DNA from: an uncultured Alphaproteobacteria bacterium
GTDB lineage: Bacteria; Pseudomonadota; Alphaproteobacteria; RF32; CAG-239
DNA: 46,313 nucleotides
Assembly: GCA_944393175.1 (NCBI GenBank)
Contig: CALXZH010000018.1
Span: 1-46,313 of the forward strand
Direction of reading: 5' to 3'
Every line of letters starts with the position of its first letter. The stretch's first letter is position 1. Both the position numbers and the translations under genes were made by a program. The notes under the pieces are model-generated. The model was given only the letters and a program-made list of their open reading frames with translations. It searched no databases and was not told where the DNA came from. Shown piece after piece: positions 18,203 to 26,900 of the stretch.

Positions 18203-19983
18203 TGAAAAAGTTATATAAATATTTATTTTTGAGCTTGGTTGCCTCCGTAATTTTGGCCGAGGCAGCTTGGGCACAGACTTTTAACGCAACGGTTAACCGC
18301 ACGGAGATACCGCAGGGAGAAACCTTTGTCCTGACCTTGGAACTTCTGGACGGAGATGATAAAGGCAATCCCGATTTGAGTGTTTTAGATAAAGATTTTA
18401 TAGTTTATTCGGTCGGCACGGCTTTTAATTATAAGTATATCAACGGTGCGTCAAGCAAGTCGCGCCAATGGCAAATAGCCCTAATGCCAAAGAATGCGGG
18501 AACAATAGAAATTCCGTCAATTCAAATGGATAACTTGGCAACTCAACCGATAAGCTTAAATGTTATTCCGGCTTCACAAGCATTGTCAGTAGATGCCAAC
18601 AATGCCAATCAATCTGCACAAAACGCCAATCGCCCAAAATTTGATATGGTCGCCAAACTAGGCAATACAAATCCGTATGTGCAACAGCAGGTAGATTATA
18701 CAATCACGATTTATGATACCGGAGGGCTTCAAGGCGATGCCCCTCAGTTTATTGATGACGGCAGTAATGATTGGATAATAAAAAGCCTGGGCTCACCAAC
18801 CATCGGTTCCAAAATTGTCAATGGCCGCAGCCTAAGAGAAATCACTTTCCGTTATGCCTTGTTTCCGCAAAAAAGCGGTATCTTAAAAACCCCGGAAGTT
18901 CGCTTTCAAGGCTATTATCTGACGCGTTCGCGTGGGCTTAATGATCCGTTTGATGACTTGTTCGGCGGCAACTTAGGCGGAATTGGCTTTGCCGATATGT
19001 TTGCCACCCGTAATCCGGTACTCTTAACAACCGAGCAACAAAGCATAGAAGTTCGCCCGATACCTTCTGAAAACGGAACCAACTGGTGGCTTCCGGCCAG
19101 CCGAGTAGCCCTAATGGCCGAATGGGAGCCGCGCCAACCTCAGTTTAAGGTAGGGGAGGCGGTCAGCCGCACCATATATCTTAAGGCAGTAGGAGTTGCC
19201 GAAAATCAATTGCCTGACATTCGTTTTGCGCAAACAGCGGGATTAAAACAATATCCTGATAAAGCCATTTCCTCCAGCGGGCTTGAAAACGGACAGGTTG
19301 TAGCTGTTAAAAAGATTACCAATGTTTATATTCCAACCACATCTGGAGCTCAAACGATTCCGGAAATTGCCCTTGATTGGTTTAATATTCAGACCAATCA
19401 AATGGAAAGAGCTGTTTTGCCGGCAGTCAATATTGAGGTTATGCCTTCCTCCGGCTTGCCCGCCCCACAGCCACAAGCCCAAACCGCACAACCATCTTTT
19501 CCGCCAGCAAGTGAACCCGCCCCTCAACAACCAAACTCTATGGAAGACTTTTCAAATATGTCAATTCCGGGAGGAAATTCCAATATGGCTTATATAATTG
19601 CCATAGCGGCATTTTTGATTGGTATTATCTTCAGCTGGCTGATTTTTGGTCGCCGCCGTCCCAATGCCGATGAAATCAAAGATTATGATAAATACATCAT
19701 CAAATCTCTCAAACACAAGGACTACCGTGCCCTGCGTGATGGGTTGGTTGCCTGGGGCAGAGAGCGTTGGCAAAATGATAAAATCACCAACTTGAAAGAA
19801 GTGGCCAAAGTTGCCCAAGACAAAGAGTTTGGCACATACTTGGATGAACTGGGTGCATTGCTCTATGCGCAAACCCCGCAACCCTTTAACGAGAAAGGTT
19901 TTCTCAAGAGTTTTGAAAAGGTGCGCAAAGCCAAAATCAAGAGTGCAAAAGAGGAGCAACCACTCCCCAAACTCTATAAATAG
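18202..19983 (+). CDS. batD: BatD-like protein, oxygen-tolerance family
   Basis: This 593-residue protein has an N-terminal signal peptide (LFLSLVASVILAEAAWA), a large extracytoplasmic beta-rich region (about 25-420), and a Pro/Gln-rich linker (about 415-450). A single membrane helix follows (about 465-483, ending LIFGRRR), then a cytoplasmic helical tail. This is the BatD layout. It is the last gene of the operon, coupled to batB through TGATG, with AGAGG upstream. A strong terminator follows. It probably binds the BatA/BatB membrane complex. Confidence 0.88.
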   Translation: MKKLYKYLFLSLVASVILAEAAWAQTFNATVNRTEIPQGETFVLTLELLDGDDKGNPDLSVLDKDFIVYSVGTAFNYKYINGASSKSRQWQIALMPKNAGTIEIPSIQMDNLATQPISLNVIPASQALSVDANNANQSAQNANRPKFDMVAKLGNTNPYVQQQVDYTITIYDTGGLQGDAPQFIDDGSNDWIIKSLGSPTIGSKIVNGRSLREITFRYALFPQKSGILKTPEVRFQGYYLTRSRGLNDPFDDLFGGNLGGIGFADMFATRNPVLLTTEQQSIEVRPIPSENGTNWWLPASRVALMAEWEPRQPQFKVGEAVSRTIYLKAVGVAENQLPDIRFAQTAGLKQYPDKAISSSGLENGQVVAVKKITNVYIPTTSGAQTIPEIALDWFNIQTNQMERAVLPAVNIEVMPSSGLPAPQPQAQTAQPSFPPASEPAPQQPNSMEDFSNMSIPGGNSNMAYIIAIAAFLIGIIFSWLIFGRRRPNADEIKDYDKYIIKSLKHKDYRALRDGLVAWGRERWQNDKITNLKEVAKVAQDKEFGTYLDELGALLYAQTPQPFNEKGFLKSFEKVRKAKIKSAKEEQPLPKLYK

Positions 19984-19987
19984 TCAC

Positions 19988-20022
19988 AAAAAAAGTCCGT
20001 TTAGAAAAAACGGACTTTTTTT
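19988..20022. terminator. Bidirectional intrinsic terminator
   Basis: AAGTCCGTTT pairs with AAACGGACTT, with an A-run before and a T-run after. It ends the bat operon (+) and the small lipoprotein gene (-). Confidence 0.9.
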
Positions 20023-20024
20023 AA

Positions 20025-20372
20025 TTATTCTTTGCTTTCCATACGCATTTTGGTAAGCATAATAAGTTTTGCTTGCTCTTTTGTGTATGGTGCAATGACA
20101 TTTTTGTGTTTCAACACCAACACGCTGCTATCTTTGAGGAGCATATAAGTAACGGATATTCTCCCAACAGCGTTTCGCGGGGTATCAAAAATCCCAGGTT
20201 CTGTCATCATATAGATAACATCTGTGGGTGAAATACCAGCTAAATTTTCATCAGTTGAGAAAAGCTTTGTGTTTGGCTCTTGTTTAGCAACAGTTGCAGG
20301 TCTTTCTCTGGGAGAAGATGAACAAGCGCACAACAACAACGCAAAACCAACGAAAAACAACAATTTTTTCAT
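20025..20372 (-). CDS. Small lipoprotein, unrecognised
   Basis: This 115-residue protein has a lipoprotein signal peptide MKKLLFFVGFALLLCAC (lipid-attachment C17). The mature part carries TDVIYMMTEPGIFDTPRNAV and a strand-rich C-terminus. No family recognised. There is no Shine-Dalgarno sequence in front of the start. It lies nine bases downstream of the 80-residue gene on the same strand, so the two are probably co-transcribed. Confidence 0.6.
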   Translation of the reverse strand: MKKLLFFVGFALLLCACSSSPRERPATVAKQEPNTKLFSTDENLAGISPTDVIYMMTEPGIFDTPRNAVGRISVTYMLLKDSSVLVLKHKNVIAPYTKEQAKLIMLTKMRMESKE

Positions 20373-20381
20373 AAGGAAAAT

Positions 20382-20624
20382 CTAGATTAAATTCTTTTCC
20401 AAAAGGAAATATTCCGGCACGTTGAGCACCATCCGCCCAACGGCAAGCTTTGCAGGCCCATCTTCATCCGATGTTTCAATCAATACCGTATTTCCTTCGC
20501 TCAAAGGCTCTCCGACAAATTGAGAGATTTCTTTGAATGATAGGCTAAATTTTCCGGCTTCTGTAACAATTTCCATTCCCTCGCGAAAGGTTGTAATCTT
20601 CTGGATTTTAAGAGACTTTTTCAT
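20382..20624 (-). CDS. Small unrecognised protein (80 residues)
   Basis: This is a soluble, strand-rich protein without a signal peptide; the middle reads FSLSFKEISQFVGEPLSEGN. The upstream sequence is pure A/T (AAATTTTTAATTT before ATG) with no Shine-Dalgarno match. Coding status is supported by sensible composition and by the short distance to the lipoprotein gene. Function unknown. Confidence 0.5.
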   Translation of the reverse strand: MKKSLKIQKITTFREGMEIVTEAGKFSLSFKEISQFVGEPLSEGNTVLIETSDEDGPAKLAVGRMVLNVPEYFLLEKNLI

Positions 20625-20672
20625 AAATTAAAAATTTTTTAATGATTAAACAATTTTTTTCTTAAGTCTCAA

Positions 20673-20819
20673 TTACCCGCGACGGTGAACCTTAAACTTG
20701 TTTGGCGTAAATTTTGCTTTAGCCTCGCAGGGATTACCTTGCTTTTTCTGAAGTTGTTGCATTGAAGAGATTTGATTGGGCATAGCCTCAAATCCTAATT
20801 TGTTTTTTCTTTTTCCCAT
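20673..20819 (-). CDS. 48-residue basic protein, unrecognised
   Basis: A short frame starting MGKRKNKLGFEAMPNQISSM and ending KFKVHRRG. It is strongly basic and has no membrane segment. It is the first of three small minus-strand genes (20819 to 20025) and lies just after the tyrS terminator. No Shine-Dalgarno sequence is visible (ATTTTACAATT before ATG). The 317-base gap between the 80-residue gene and tyrS otherwise holds only this frame and the terminator. Evidence that it is coding rests on composition alone. Confidence 0.4.
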   Translation of the reverse strand: MGKRKNKLGFEAMPNQISSMQQLQKKQGNPCEAKAKFTPNKFKVHRRG

Positions 20820-20895
20820 AATTGTAAAATTTAAAATGTTAGACATAAAAATACAAAATTAAGGGGTTTGTAAATCGAAAAGTTTTGTTTGTCAA

Positions 20896-20924
20896 TAAAA
20901 AAGAGGCTCTCAAATGAGAGCCTC
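20896..20924 (-). terminator. Rho-independent terminator of tyrS
   Basis: On the minus strand, GAGGCTCTCA pairs with TGAGAGCCTC (20915-20924 with 20903-20912), followed by TTTTTT. It lies 18 bases after the tyrS stop. Confidence 0.88.
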
Positions 20925-20941
20925 ATAAAAAATCTTTCAAA

Positions 20942-22198
20942 CTAAGCAATTTTAATTAAACCGTGTTTCTTCTTACCTTGAGAGAGCTTAATCTGCCCGT
21001 CAATCACATCGGCTGAAGAGAATTTGTAGTTTTCATCGCTCACAACTTTGTCATTGATTTTTAGACCGGCTTGTTTAACCAAACGGCGGCCTTCACCTTT
21101 GCTGGCAATAAAACCGAGCTCAACAAAGGCATCAAGCATTGATAATCCTTCAACACTTGCTTTTTCAAGACAAGGCAAATCTCCTCCGGCCAAACCTTTT
21201 TCAAAAGTTGCAATGGCGGTTTCTTGAGCGGCTTTAGCTTCTTCTTCACCGCGGCAAATTTTGGTGGCTTCAAAGGCCAAAATTTTCTTGGCTTCATTAA
21301 TTTCTTGGTCCCTCAGAGCCTCCAAACGTCTGATTTCATCCATTGGTAAATCGGTATAAATACGCAAACATTTGCCAACTTCGGCATCACCGATATTACG
21401 AAAATATTGGTAGTAATCATAGCTGGGGAGCTTTTCTTCATTAATCCAAACCGCATTTCCTTCGGATTTGCCCATTTTTTTACCGTTTGAATCGGTAATA
21501 ATCGGGCTGGTAAAGCCAAAGAGCTCAACGTCATATTTCCGGCGTCCGAGTTCGGTACCGGAGGTGATGTTTCCCCATTGGTCAGAACCAGCAATTTGTG
21601 CCCGACAGCCATATTTTTGGAAGAGTTCGCAAAAGTCATATCCTTGCAATAACATATAGTTAAATTCCAAGAAAGACATAGGTTGCTCTCTGTCCAAACG
21701 AGTTTTTACGCTGTCCATGGTCAGCATGCGGTTAACCGAATAATAAGTCCCGATGTCGCGCAAAAAGGCAAGGTAATTAATATCCTTAAACCAGTCCCAG
21801 TTATCAACCATCACGGCGTCATTTGCGCCGTTTCCGAATTTCAAGAACTTGGAGAAAGATTTTTTTAAACCTTTAATATTGTTTTGCAAGGTTTCCTCAT
21901 CCAAAAACGGACGGAGTTTGTCTTTACCCGACGGGTCGCCGATTCGAGCCGTCGCTCCCCCGACCAAAGTCAAAGGTTTATGACCGCATTTTTGGAACCA
22001 ACGCATCATCATCAATGGGACGATATGTCCGACATGCAAGCTGTCTCCGGTAGGATCAGAGCCCAAATAGCCGACTGCGGGTTTTCCGGCTTTTTCACAC
22101 TCATATAAATAAGCATCAAAGCCGTTTTCATTCGTGCATTGATTGTAAAAACTGCGTTCCACCATAATATTTAAAAATTCAGATTTAAATTGGCTCAT
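20942..22198 (-). CDS. tyrS: Tyrosyl-tRNA synthetase
   Basis: This class I synthetase charges tRNA-Tyr. Its 418 residues have the normal bacterial length. Visible: GSDPTGDSLHVGH (HIGH-type motif HVGH at 55-58), GSDQWGNITSG in the tyrosine-binding region, KKMGKSEGNAVW (KMSKS loop as KMGKS, near 240), and a C-terminal S4-like RNA-binding domain (VELGFIASKGEGRRLVKQAG onward). AAGGA lies four bases before ATG. A candidate promoter TTGCAT-16-TATTAT lies in the 116-base gap shared with the divergent anmK gene. Confidence 0.96.
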   Translation of the reverse strand: MSQFKSEFLNIMVERSFYNQCTNENGFDAYLYECEKAGKPAVGYLGSDPTGDSLHVGHIVPLMMMRWFQKCGHKPLTLVGGATARIGDPSGKDKLRPFLDEETLQNNIKGLKKSFSKFLKFGNGANDAVMVDNWDWFKDINYLAFLRDIGTYYSVNRMLTMDSVKTRLDREQPMSFLEFNYMLLQGYDFCELFQKYGCRAQIAGSDQWGNITSGTELGRRKYDVELFGFTSPIITDSNGKKMGKSEGNAVWINEEKLPSYDYYQYFRNIGDAEVGKCLRIYTDLPMDEIRRLEALRDQEINEAKKILAFEATKICRGEEEAKAAQETAIATFEKGLAGGDLPCLEKASVEGLSMLDAFVELGFIASKGEGRRLVKQAGLKINDKVVSDENYKFSSADVIDGQIKLSQGKKKHGLIKIA

Positions 22199-22314
22199 TT
22201 TTCCTTATCCCAAACAAAAATAAAACAGCTAAAAGCAGCTGATGTTTCATAAATTCTTAACCGATAATATCATATAATTCCGACAATGCAACAACAGAGG
22301 TCAATTTTTTTACC

Positions 22315-23421
22315 ATGACTTTAATAAAACCCTTAAACGCAATCGGCTTATTGAGTACATCCTCTTTAGAGGGGGTATACATTGCCTTACTCAATACCGA
22401 CGGGGTAGATGTTTATGATTTTGGGCCTTTGCAACATATTCCATACGATGAAAGCCTAAGAGAAAGAATAAGGCCATTGTTTGGCACATGTCCCTATACG
22501 GATGAGGCAATTAAGGAATATCAAGCAATAAATGAAGAATTGACACGTTTCCACGCCGAAATTCTGCAAGAGTATATTGCCACCCATGGTTTAGAAGTTG
22601 ACGTAATCGGCTATGAAGGAATTACCTTATATTGCAACCCCACCGAGCATCAAATTATTCAGTTAGGTGACGGAGAGTTGCTATCCAAGCTGACCGGCAT
22701 AAAAGTCGTGCATGATTTTCACAAAGCCGATATTCTAAACGGAGGTCAAGGATTTCCTTTAGAACCTGTATATTACAATGCCTTATGTGGAGATATAGGC
22801 AAGCCGATGGCGGTTGTAAATATTTCGGGAATTTCACGTATCACTTGGATAGGCACTTATGGAGAGATGGCCGCTTTTGACTGTGGTCCAGGTAATGCGG
22901 CAATAGATGAATGGGTGCGCAAACACGGCGGAATGCATATGGATTATAATGGCAAACTAGCTATTACCGGCAAGGTCAATGAACAAATTGTCGCCACGAT
23001 GATGAAGCATAAATATTTTGCCAAATACCCTCCCAAATCAGTTGCCCGCCATGAGTTTGTTGAAAAATTGGAGCACCTGGAAGGCCTGAGTTTAGCCGAC
23101 GGAGCAGCCACAGCAACAGCTTTTGTAGCGGAAGCGATAGCATATTCTTTGTTGCTTTACCTGCCGGAAATACCGAAAATTTTATTGGTTTGTGGCGGAG
23201 GAGCCAAAAACCCGACAATTTTAAGATTTTTGCGTCAACGCCTACCAGATATGGCAATTCATACAGCCGCCGAAGAGGGGTTAAATACCAACTCTTTACC
23301 GGCTCAAGCCTATGCATTTTTGAGTGCCCGCCGTCTATACAATTTACCAATAAGTTTTCCCTCGACTACTGGAGTTTCGGAGCCGATGTCCGGCGGAGAG
23401 ATAAGCAATCCTGCCTCCTAA
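22315..23421 (+). CDS. anmK: Anhydro-N-acetylmuramic acid kinase
   Basis: This kinase opens and phosphorylates 1,6-anhydro-MurNAc from cell-wall turnover to MurNAc-6-phosphate. The 368-residue chain keeps GGQGFPLEP, VNISGISRITWIG, the catalytic-base region FDCGPGNAAIDEW and LLVCGGGAKNP. The N-terminal ATP phosphate-binding loop is unusual: the family's MSGTSLDG reads LSTSSLEG here (residues 13-20). The protein may therefore bind ATP poorly or use another substrate. No RBS is close to the ATG; AGAGG is 16-20 bases upstream. Divergent from tyrS. Confidence 0.85.
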   Translation: MTLIKPLNAIGLLSTSSLEGVYIALLNTDGVDVYDFGPLQHIPYDESLRERIRPLFGTCPYTDEAIKEYQAINEELTRFHAEILQEYIATHGLEVDVIGYEGITLYCNPTEHQIIQLGDGELLSKLTGIKVVHDFHKADILNGGQGFPLEPVYYNALCGDIGKPMAVVNISGISRITWIGTYGEMAAFDCGPGNAAIDEWVRKHGGMHMDYNGKLAITGKVNEQIVATMMKHKYFAKYPPKSVARHEFVEKLEHLEGLSLADGAATATAFVAEAIAYSLLLYLPEIPKILLVCGGGAKNPTILRFLRQRLPDMAIHTAAEEGLNTNSLPAQAYAFLSARRLYNLPISFPSTTGVSEPMSGGEISNPAS

Positions 23422-23476
23422 GGAAGCTTATGTTACAGAATTAAAAATATTATTATAAACTAAAAACATAAGAATT

Positions 23477-23620
23477 ATGACAACGATTAACATTAGCGGT
23501 CCAAAATCTTATAATACAAAGAAGCCGCAAAAAAGTGTGTGGTATCACGATTTGGTAATTATTGTAGTTTTGATAGCGATGTTCTATTATATGGTATTTG
23601 GAGAAGTTCAAATAATATAA
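23477..23620 (+). CDS. 47-residue single-pass membrane protein
   Basis: A short frame starting MTTINISGPKSYNTKKPQKS and followed by one hydrophobic helix (about 25-42, LVIIVVLIAMFYYMV). The N-terminal half is basic, so the N-terminus probably stays in the cytoplasm. No Shine-Dalgarno sequence is visible (ATAAGAATT before ATG). A possible promoter TTACAG-17-TAAACT (23433-23461) would give an almost leaderless transcript. A terminator follows at 23645, which supports a short independent gene. Family unknown. Confidence 0.5.
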   Translation: MTTINISGPKSYNTKKPQKSVWYHDLVIIVVLIAMFYYMVFGEVQII

Positions 23621-23644
23621 GTTAGCATCGAAAACGCTCCCTAA

Positions 23645-23685
23645 AAACCATAATGGCCTGAAACCGGACCACTATGGTTTTTTTG
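23645..23685 (+). terminator. Intrinsic terminator
   Basis: AAACCATA (23645-23652) pairs with TATGGTTT (23673-23680), with inner TGG/CCA and CC/GG pairs, followed by TTTT. It ends the unit carrying the 47-residue protein and isolates the ileS leader. Confidence 0.85.
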
Positions 23686-23709
23686 TTTTCTAAAACCGAT
23701 AGATTCTGT

Positions 23710-23738
23710 TTGACTCGATGGAAAAGTTGTATTAAATT
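23710..23738 (+). promoter_or_regulatory. Candidate promoter of the ileS leader transcript
   Basis: TTGACT (23710-23715), a 17-base spacer and TAAATT (23733-23738). The predicted start near 23745 is about 25 bases before the leader-peptide ATG and about 160 bases before ileS. Confidence 0.6.
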
Positions 23739-23769
23739 TTTGAAAGATTTTCAAAAGAAAGAGAAACAG

Positions 23770-23817
23770 ATGCAAATAAATATCATAAACCATATTCCGT
23801 TCATTATTATCCCTTAG
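23770..23817 (+). CDS. Candidate isoleucine-rich leader peptide of ileS
   Basis: The 15-codon frame encodes MQINIINHIPFIIIP. Seven of the fifteen residues are isoleucine, three of them consecutive and next to the stop. All three Ile codons are used. It has a weak purine-rich RBS (AAAGAG, six bases upstream) and sits between a good promoter and ileS, 89 bases before the ileS start. The arrangement matches amino-acid-sensing leader peptides such as those of the his, trp and ilv operons. The end of the frame (AUCCCUUA, 23809-23816) can pair with UAAGGAU at the ileS start (23902-23908) with one bulged C. The regulatory role is inferred. Confidence 0.6.
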   Translation: MQINIINHIPFIIIP

Positions 23818-23906
23818 GGGATTGCATCATATTTCATACATATCAAATTCATCAATTTCAAAAATTTTAAGTTTTAATAATCAATACAGATACAAGGTGT
23901 TTAAGG
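23818..23906 (+). promoter_or_regulatory. ileS 5' untranslated region, G-poor and weakly structured
   Basis: From 23821 to 23880 the RNA has almost no G but regularly spaced C residues in TC/AC steps. This is the kind of bubble that Rho uses for loading. A tiny UCCC/GGGA hairpin spans the leader stop (23810-23821). No GC-rich hairpin with a T-run is seen, so a classical intrinsic attenuator is absent. AAGGTG at 23894-23899 is the ileS RBS. Confidence 0.4.
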
Positions 23907-26900
23907 ATGACTAAACATTATGCTGAAGTAAAGGCAAAGGCGGACTTTGTCGAGCTGGAAAAAGAAGTTCTCAAGTTTTGGGAAGAAGATAAAACCTTTG
24001 AAAAATCAGTCCACAATCGTGATGGCGCGGCTGAATTTGTGTTCTATGACGGTCCTCCGTTTGCCAATGGTACGCCGCACTACGGACACATTATGGTCTC
24101 TTATGTTAAAGACGTTGTTGCTCGTTTCCAAACTATGAACGGCAAAAAGGTAGAACGTCGTCTTGGCTGGGACTGCCACGGTTTGCCGGCCGAAATGTCA
24201 GCCGAAAAACAGTTAGGCGTTTCCGGACGTAAGCAAATTGAAGAATTTGGTGTTGAGAAGTTTAACGACTTCTGCCGCTCAGATGTTCTGAAATATTCAG
24301 GTATCTGGGTAAATATGTTCAAACGCATCGGTCGTTGGGTTGACTTTAACCATGACTATAAGACCATGGATTTGCCTTTTATGGAAAGTGTTATCCATAA
24401 CTTCAAAGAGTTGTATGACAAAGGTTTGGTTTATGAAGATTACCGCGTTTTGCCATATTCTTGGGCGGCCGAAACCCCGCTGTCAAACTTTGAGGTCAAT
24501 CAAGGCTACCAAGATAAAACCGATAACGCCATTACCGTAATGTTCAAACTTGAAAACGGCATGAATATTTTGGTATGGACGACCACGCCTTGGACCTTGC
24601 CCTCAAACCTGATGTTGGCTGTCGGCTTGGATATTGACTATGCCATTATGGAAGAAGATGGCCAAAAATATGTTTTGGCACAAGCCTTGCTCGGCAGATA
24701 TAAAAAGCAACTCGAACACGCCACCCAAGTCGGAACCATTAAAGGTAAAGATTTGGTAGGCTTGAGCTATGAGCCGATGTTCCCGTATTTTAAGAATTTG
24801 AAAGCCAAAGGCGCCTTTAAGGTTTTGAGCGGTGAATTCGTTTCGACCGAAGACGGTACCGGTATTGTTCATATTGCTCCGGGCTTTGGTCAAGACGACT
24901 TTGATGCTTGCCGTGCTTATGATGAGAATTTTCCGGTTGTTTGCCCGGTTGATGAAGCCGGTAAGTTCACTTCCGAAGTTCCCGATTATGAGGGCAAACA
25001 GGTGTTTGAAACCAATGAGCCGATTATGCAACTCTTAAAAGAACGTGGCATCTTGGTTAAAAAAGAGCAATATACTCACTCATACCCGTTCTGCTGGAGA
25101 ACGGATACACCGTTGATTTACAAAGCTATGTCCAGCTGGTTTGTTAAGGTAACGGATTTCCGTGATGAAATGGTTAAGAATAACCAACAAATCAATTGGG
25201 TTCCTGAGCATATTAAAGACGGTCGTTTCGGTAAATGGCTGGAAGGCGCGCGCGATTGGTCAATTTCCAGAAATCGTTTCTGGGGTACGCCGATTCCGGT
25301 TTGGAAATCTGATAACCCGAAATTCCCGCGTATTGATGTCTTTGGCTCAATTCAAGAGATTAAAGAAAAGACCGGATTTGAGGTTACCAATCTGCATAAG
25401 CCTTATATTGATGACGTTGTTTATCCCAATCCGGATGACCCGTCGGGAAAAACCATGATGCGCCGTGTGGGTGATGTATTTGACTGCTGGTTTGAATCCG
25501 GCTCAATGCCTTATGCCCAAGTTCACTATCCGTTTGAAAATAAAGAGTGGTTTGAGAGCCACTTCCCGGCTGACTTTATTGTTGAAGCCATGGATCAAAC
25601 CAGAGGTTGGTTCTATACCTTAACGGTATTGTCCACGGCTCTGCACAATCGTCCGGCGTTCAAGAACTGTATTTGCACCGGTTTGCTGATGGCCGAAGGC
25701 GGACAAAAGCTCTCCAAACGCCTCAAAAACTATCCTGACCCGAACGAGGTTTTGGATTCTATTGGTTCTGATGCTCTGCGTTGGTTCTTGGTCTCTTCTC
25801 CGGTCTTAAAAGGCGGAAATCTGGCGGTCGATAAAGAAGGTAAAGAAATTGCCAAAGCCTCCCGTGTGGCACAAATTCCGTTGTGGAATGCTTTTTACTT
25901 CTTCACGCTCTATGCCAATGCCGAAGAATATCAAGCCAAAGAAATCAGCTCTTCATCTGAGGCGATTGATAACTATATTCTCTCTAAGTTGAAACACTTG
26001 GCCGAAGTTGTCAAATCTGGCATTGAAAGCTACGATGTTGCATTAGCCACCAATGAGTTAGCCTCATTTATGGAAGTTCTGAACAACTGGTATATTCGCC
26101 GCACCCGTGACCGTTTCTGGGAAGGCGAGGCTCAAGCCTTTGACACACTCTATACGGTTTTGGTTAATACCTGCAAAATTGCCGCACCACTGATGCCGTT
26201 CTTGAGCGAATATATCTTCAAAGCCTTAACCGGTGAAGAATCCGTCCACTTGACAGATTATCCGAGCTTGAGTGCGATTAAATACGATGCCGAGTTGGTC
26301 AGCACCATGGACTTTGTCCAAGACTTATGCTCAACCGGTAAATTTATCCGTGAAGAAAAGAACTTAAGAAACCGTCTGCCGTTAAACAGCTTAACGGTCA
26401 TCGGAGCTGAATTAACGCCGGCTTATCAAGAGATTGTTAAAGATGAGCTCAATGTAAAACAAGTCAAATTTGACAATCAGCTTGAAAATTATGCCACAAA
26501 GAAAATCTATCTTTACACGCCATTGCTTGGTAAGGCTTTGGGTAAAGATATGGGCGCGGTTATGGCTGCCTACAAGCAAGGTCAATGGAGCCTAAACGAA
26601 GACGGAACCCTCTCCATCGGCGGTCAAACTCTGACCAAAGACTTGTTTGAAGTCCGCCTAGAGATGAAAGACGGCGTTGCCGGTAAGTCTTTTGCCGATA
26701 ATAAGGCTGTTGTAACCTTGGATACCACAGTAACCGATGCCCTCAAACGTGAAGGCATGGCCAGAGACTTCGTTCGTTTGGTTCAAACTTTGCGCAAAGA
26801 CAAAGACTTTAACATTTCCGATAGAATAGAATTGAGCTATAAGACACCTGATGCGGAACTAGCTCAAGCTCTGGAAGAAAATAAAGACTATGTCGCTGAG

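Noticed and set aside
22185..22250. Short minus-strand frame before tyrS (starts MKHQLLLAVLFLFGIRK) as a leader peptide
   Set aside because: It contains no tyrosine, overlaps the tyrS start and has no ribosome site. Leu/Phe richness alone is not evidence for control of tyrS.
23640..23906. T-box riboswitch upstream of ileS
   Set aside because: No T-box core sequence (AGGGTGGNACCGCG-like), no specifier-loop hairpin and no terminator/antiterminator pair before ileS. The only strong hairpin (23645-23685) lies upstream of the promoter candidate.
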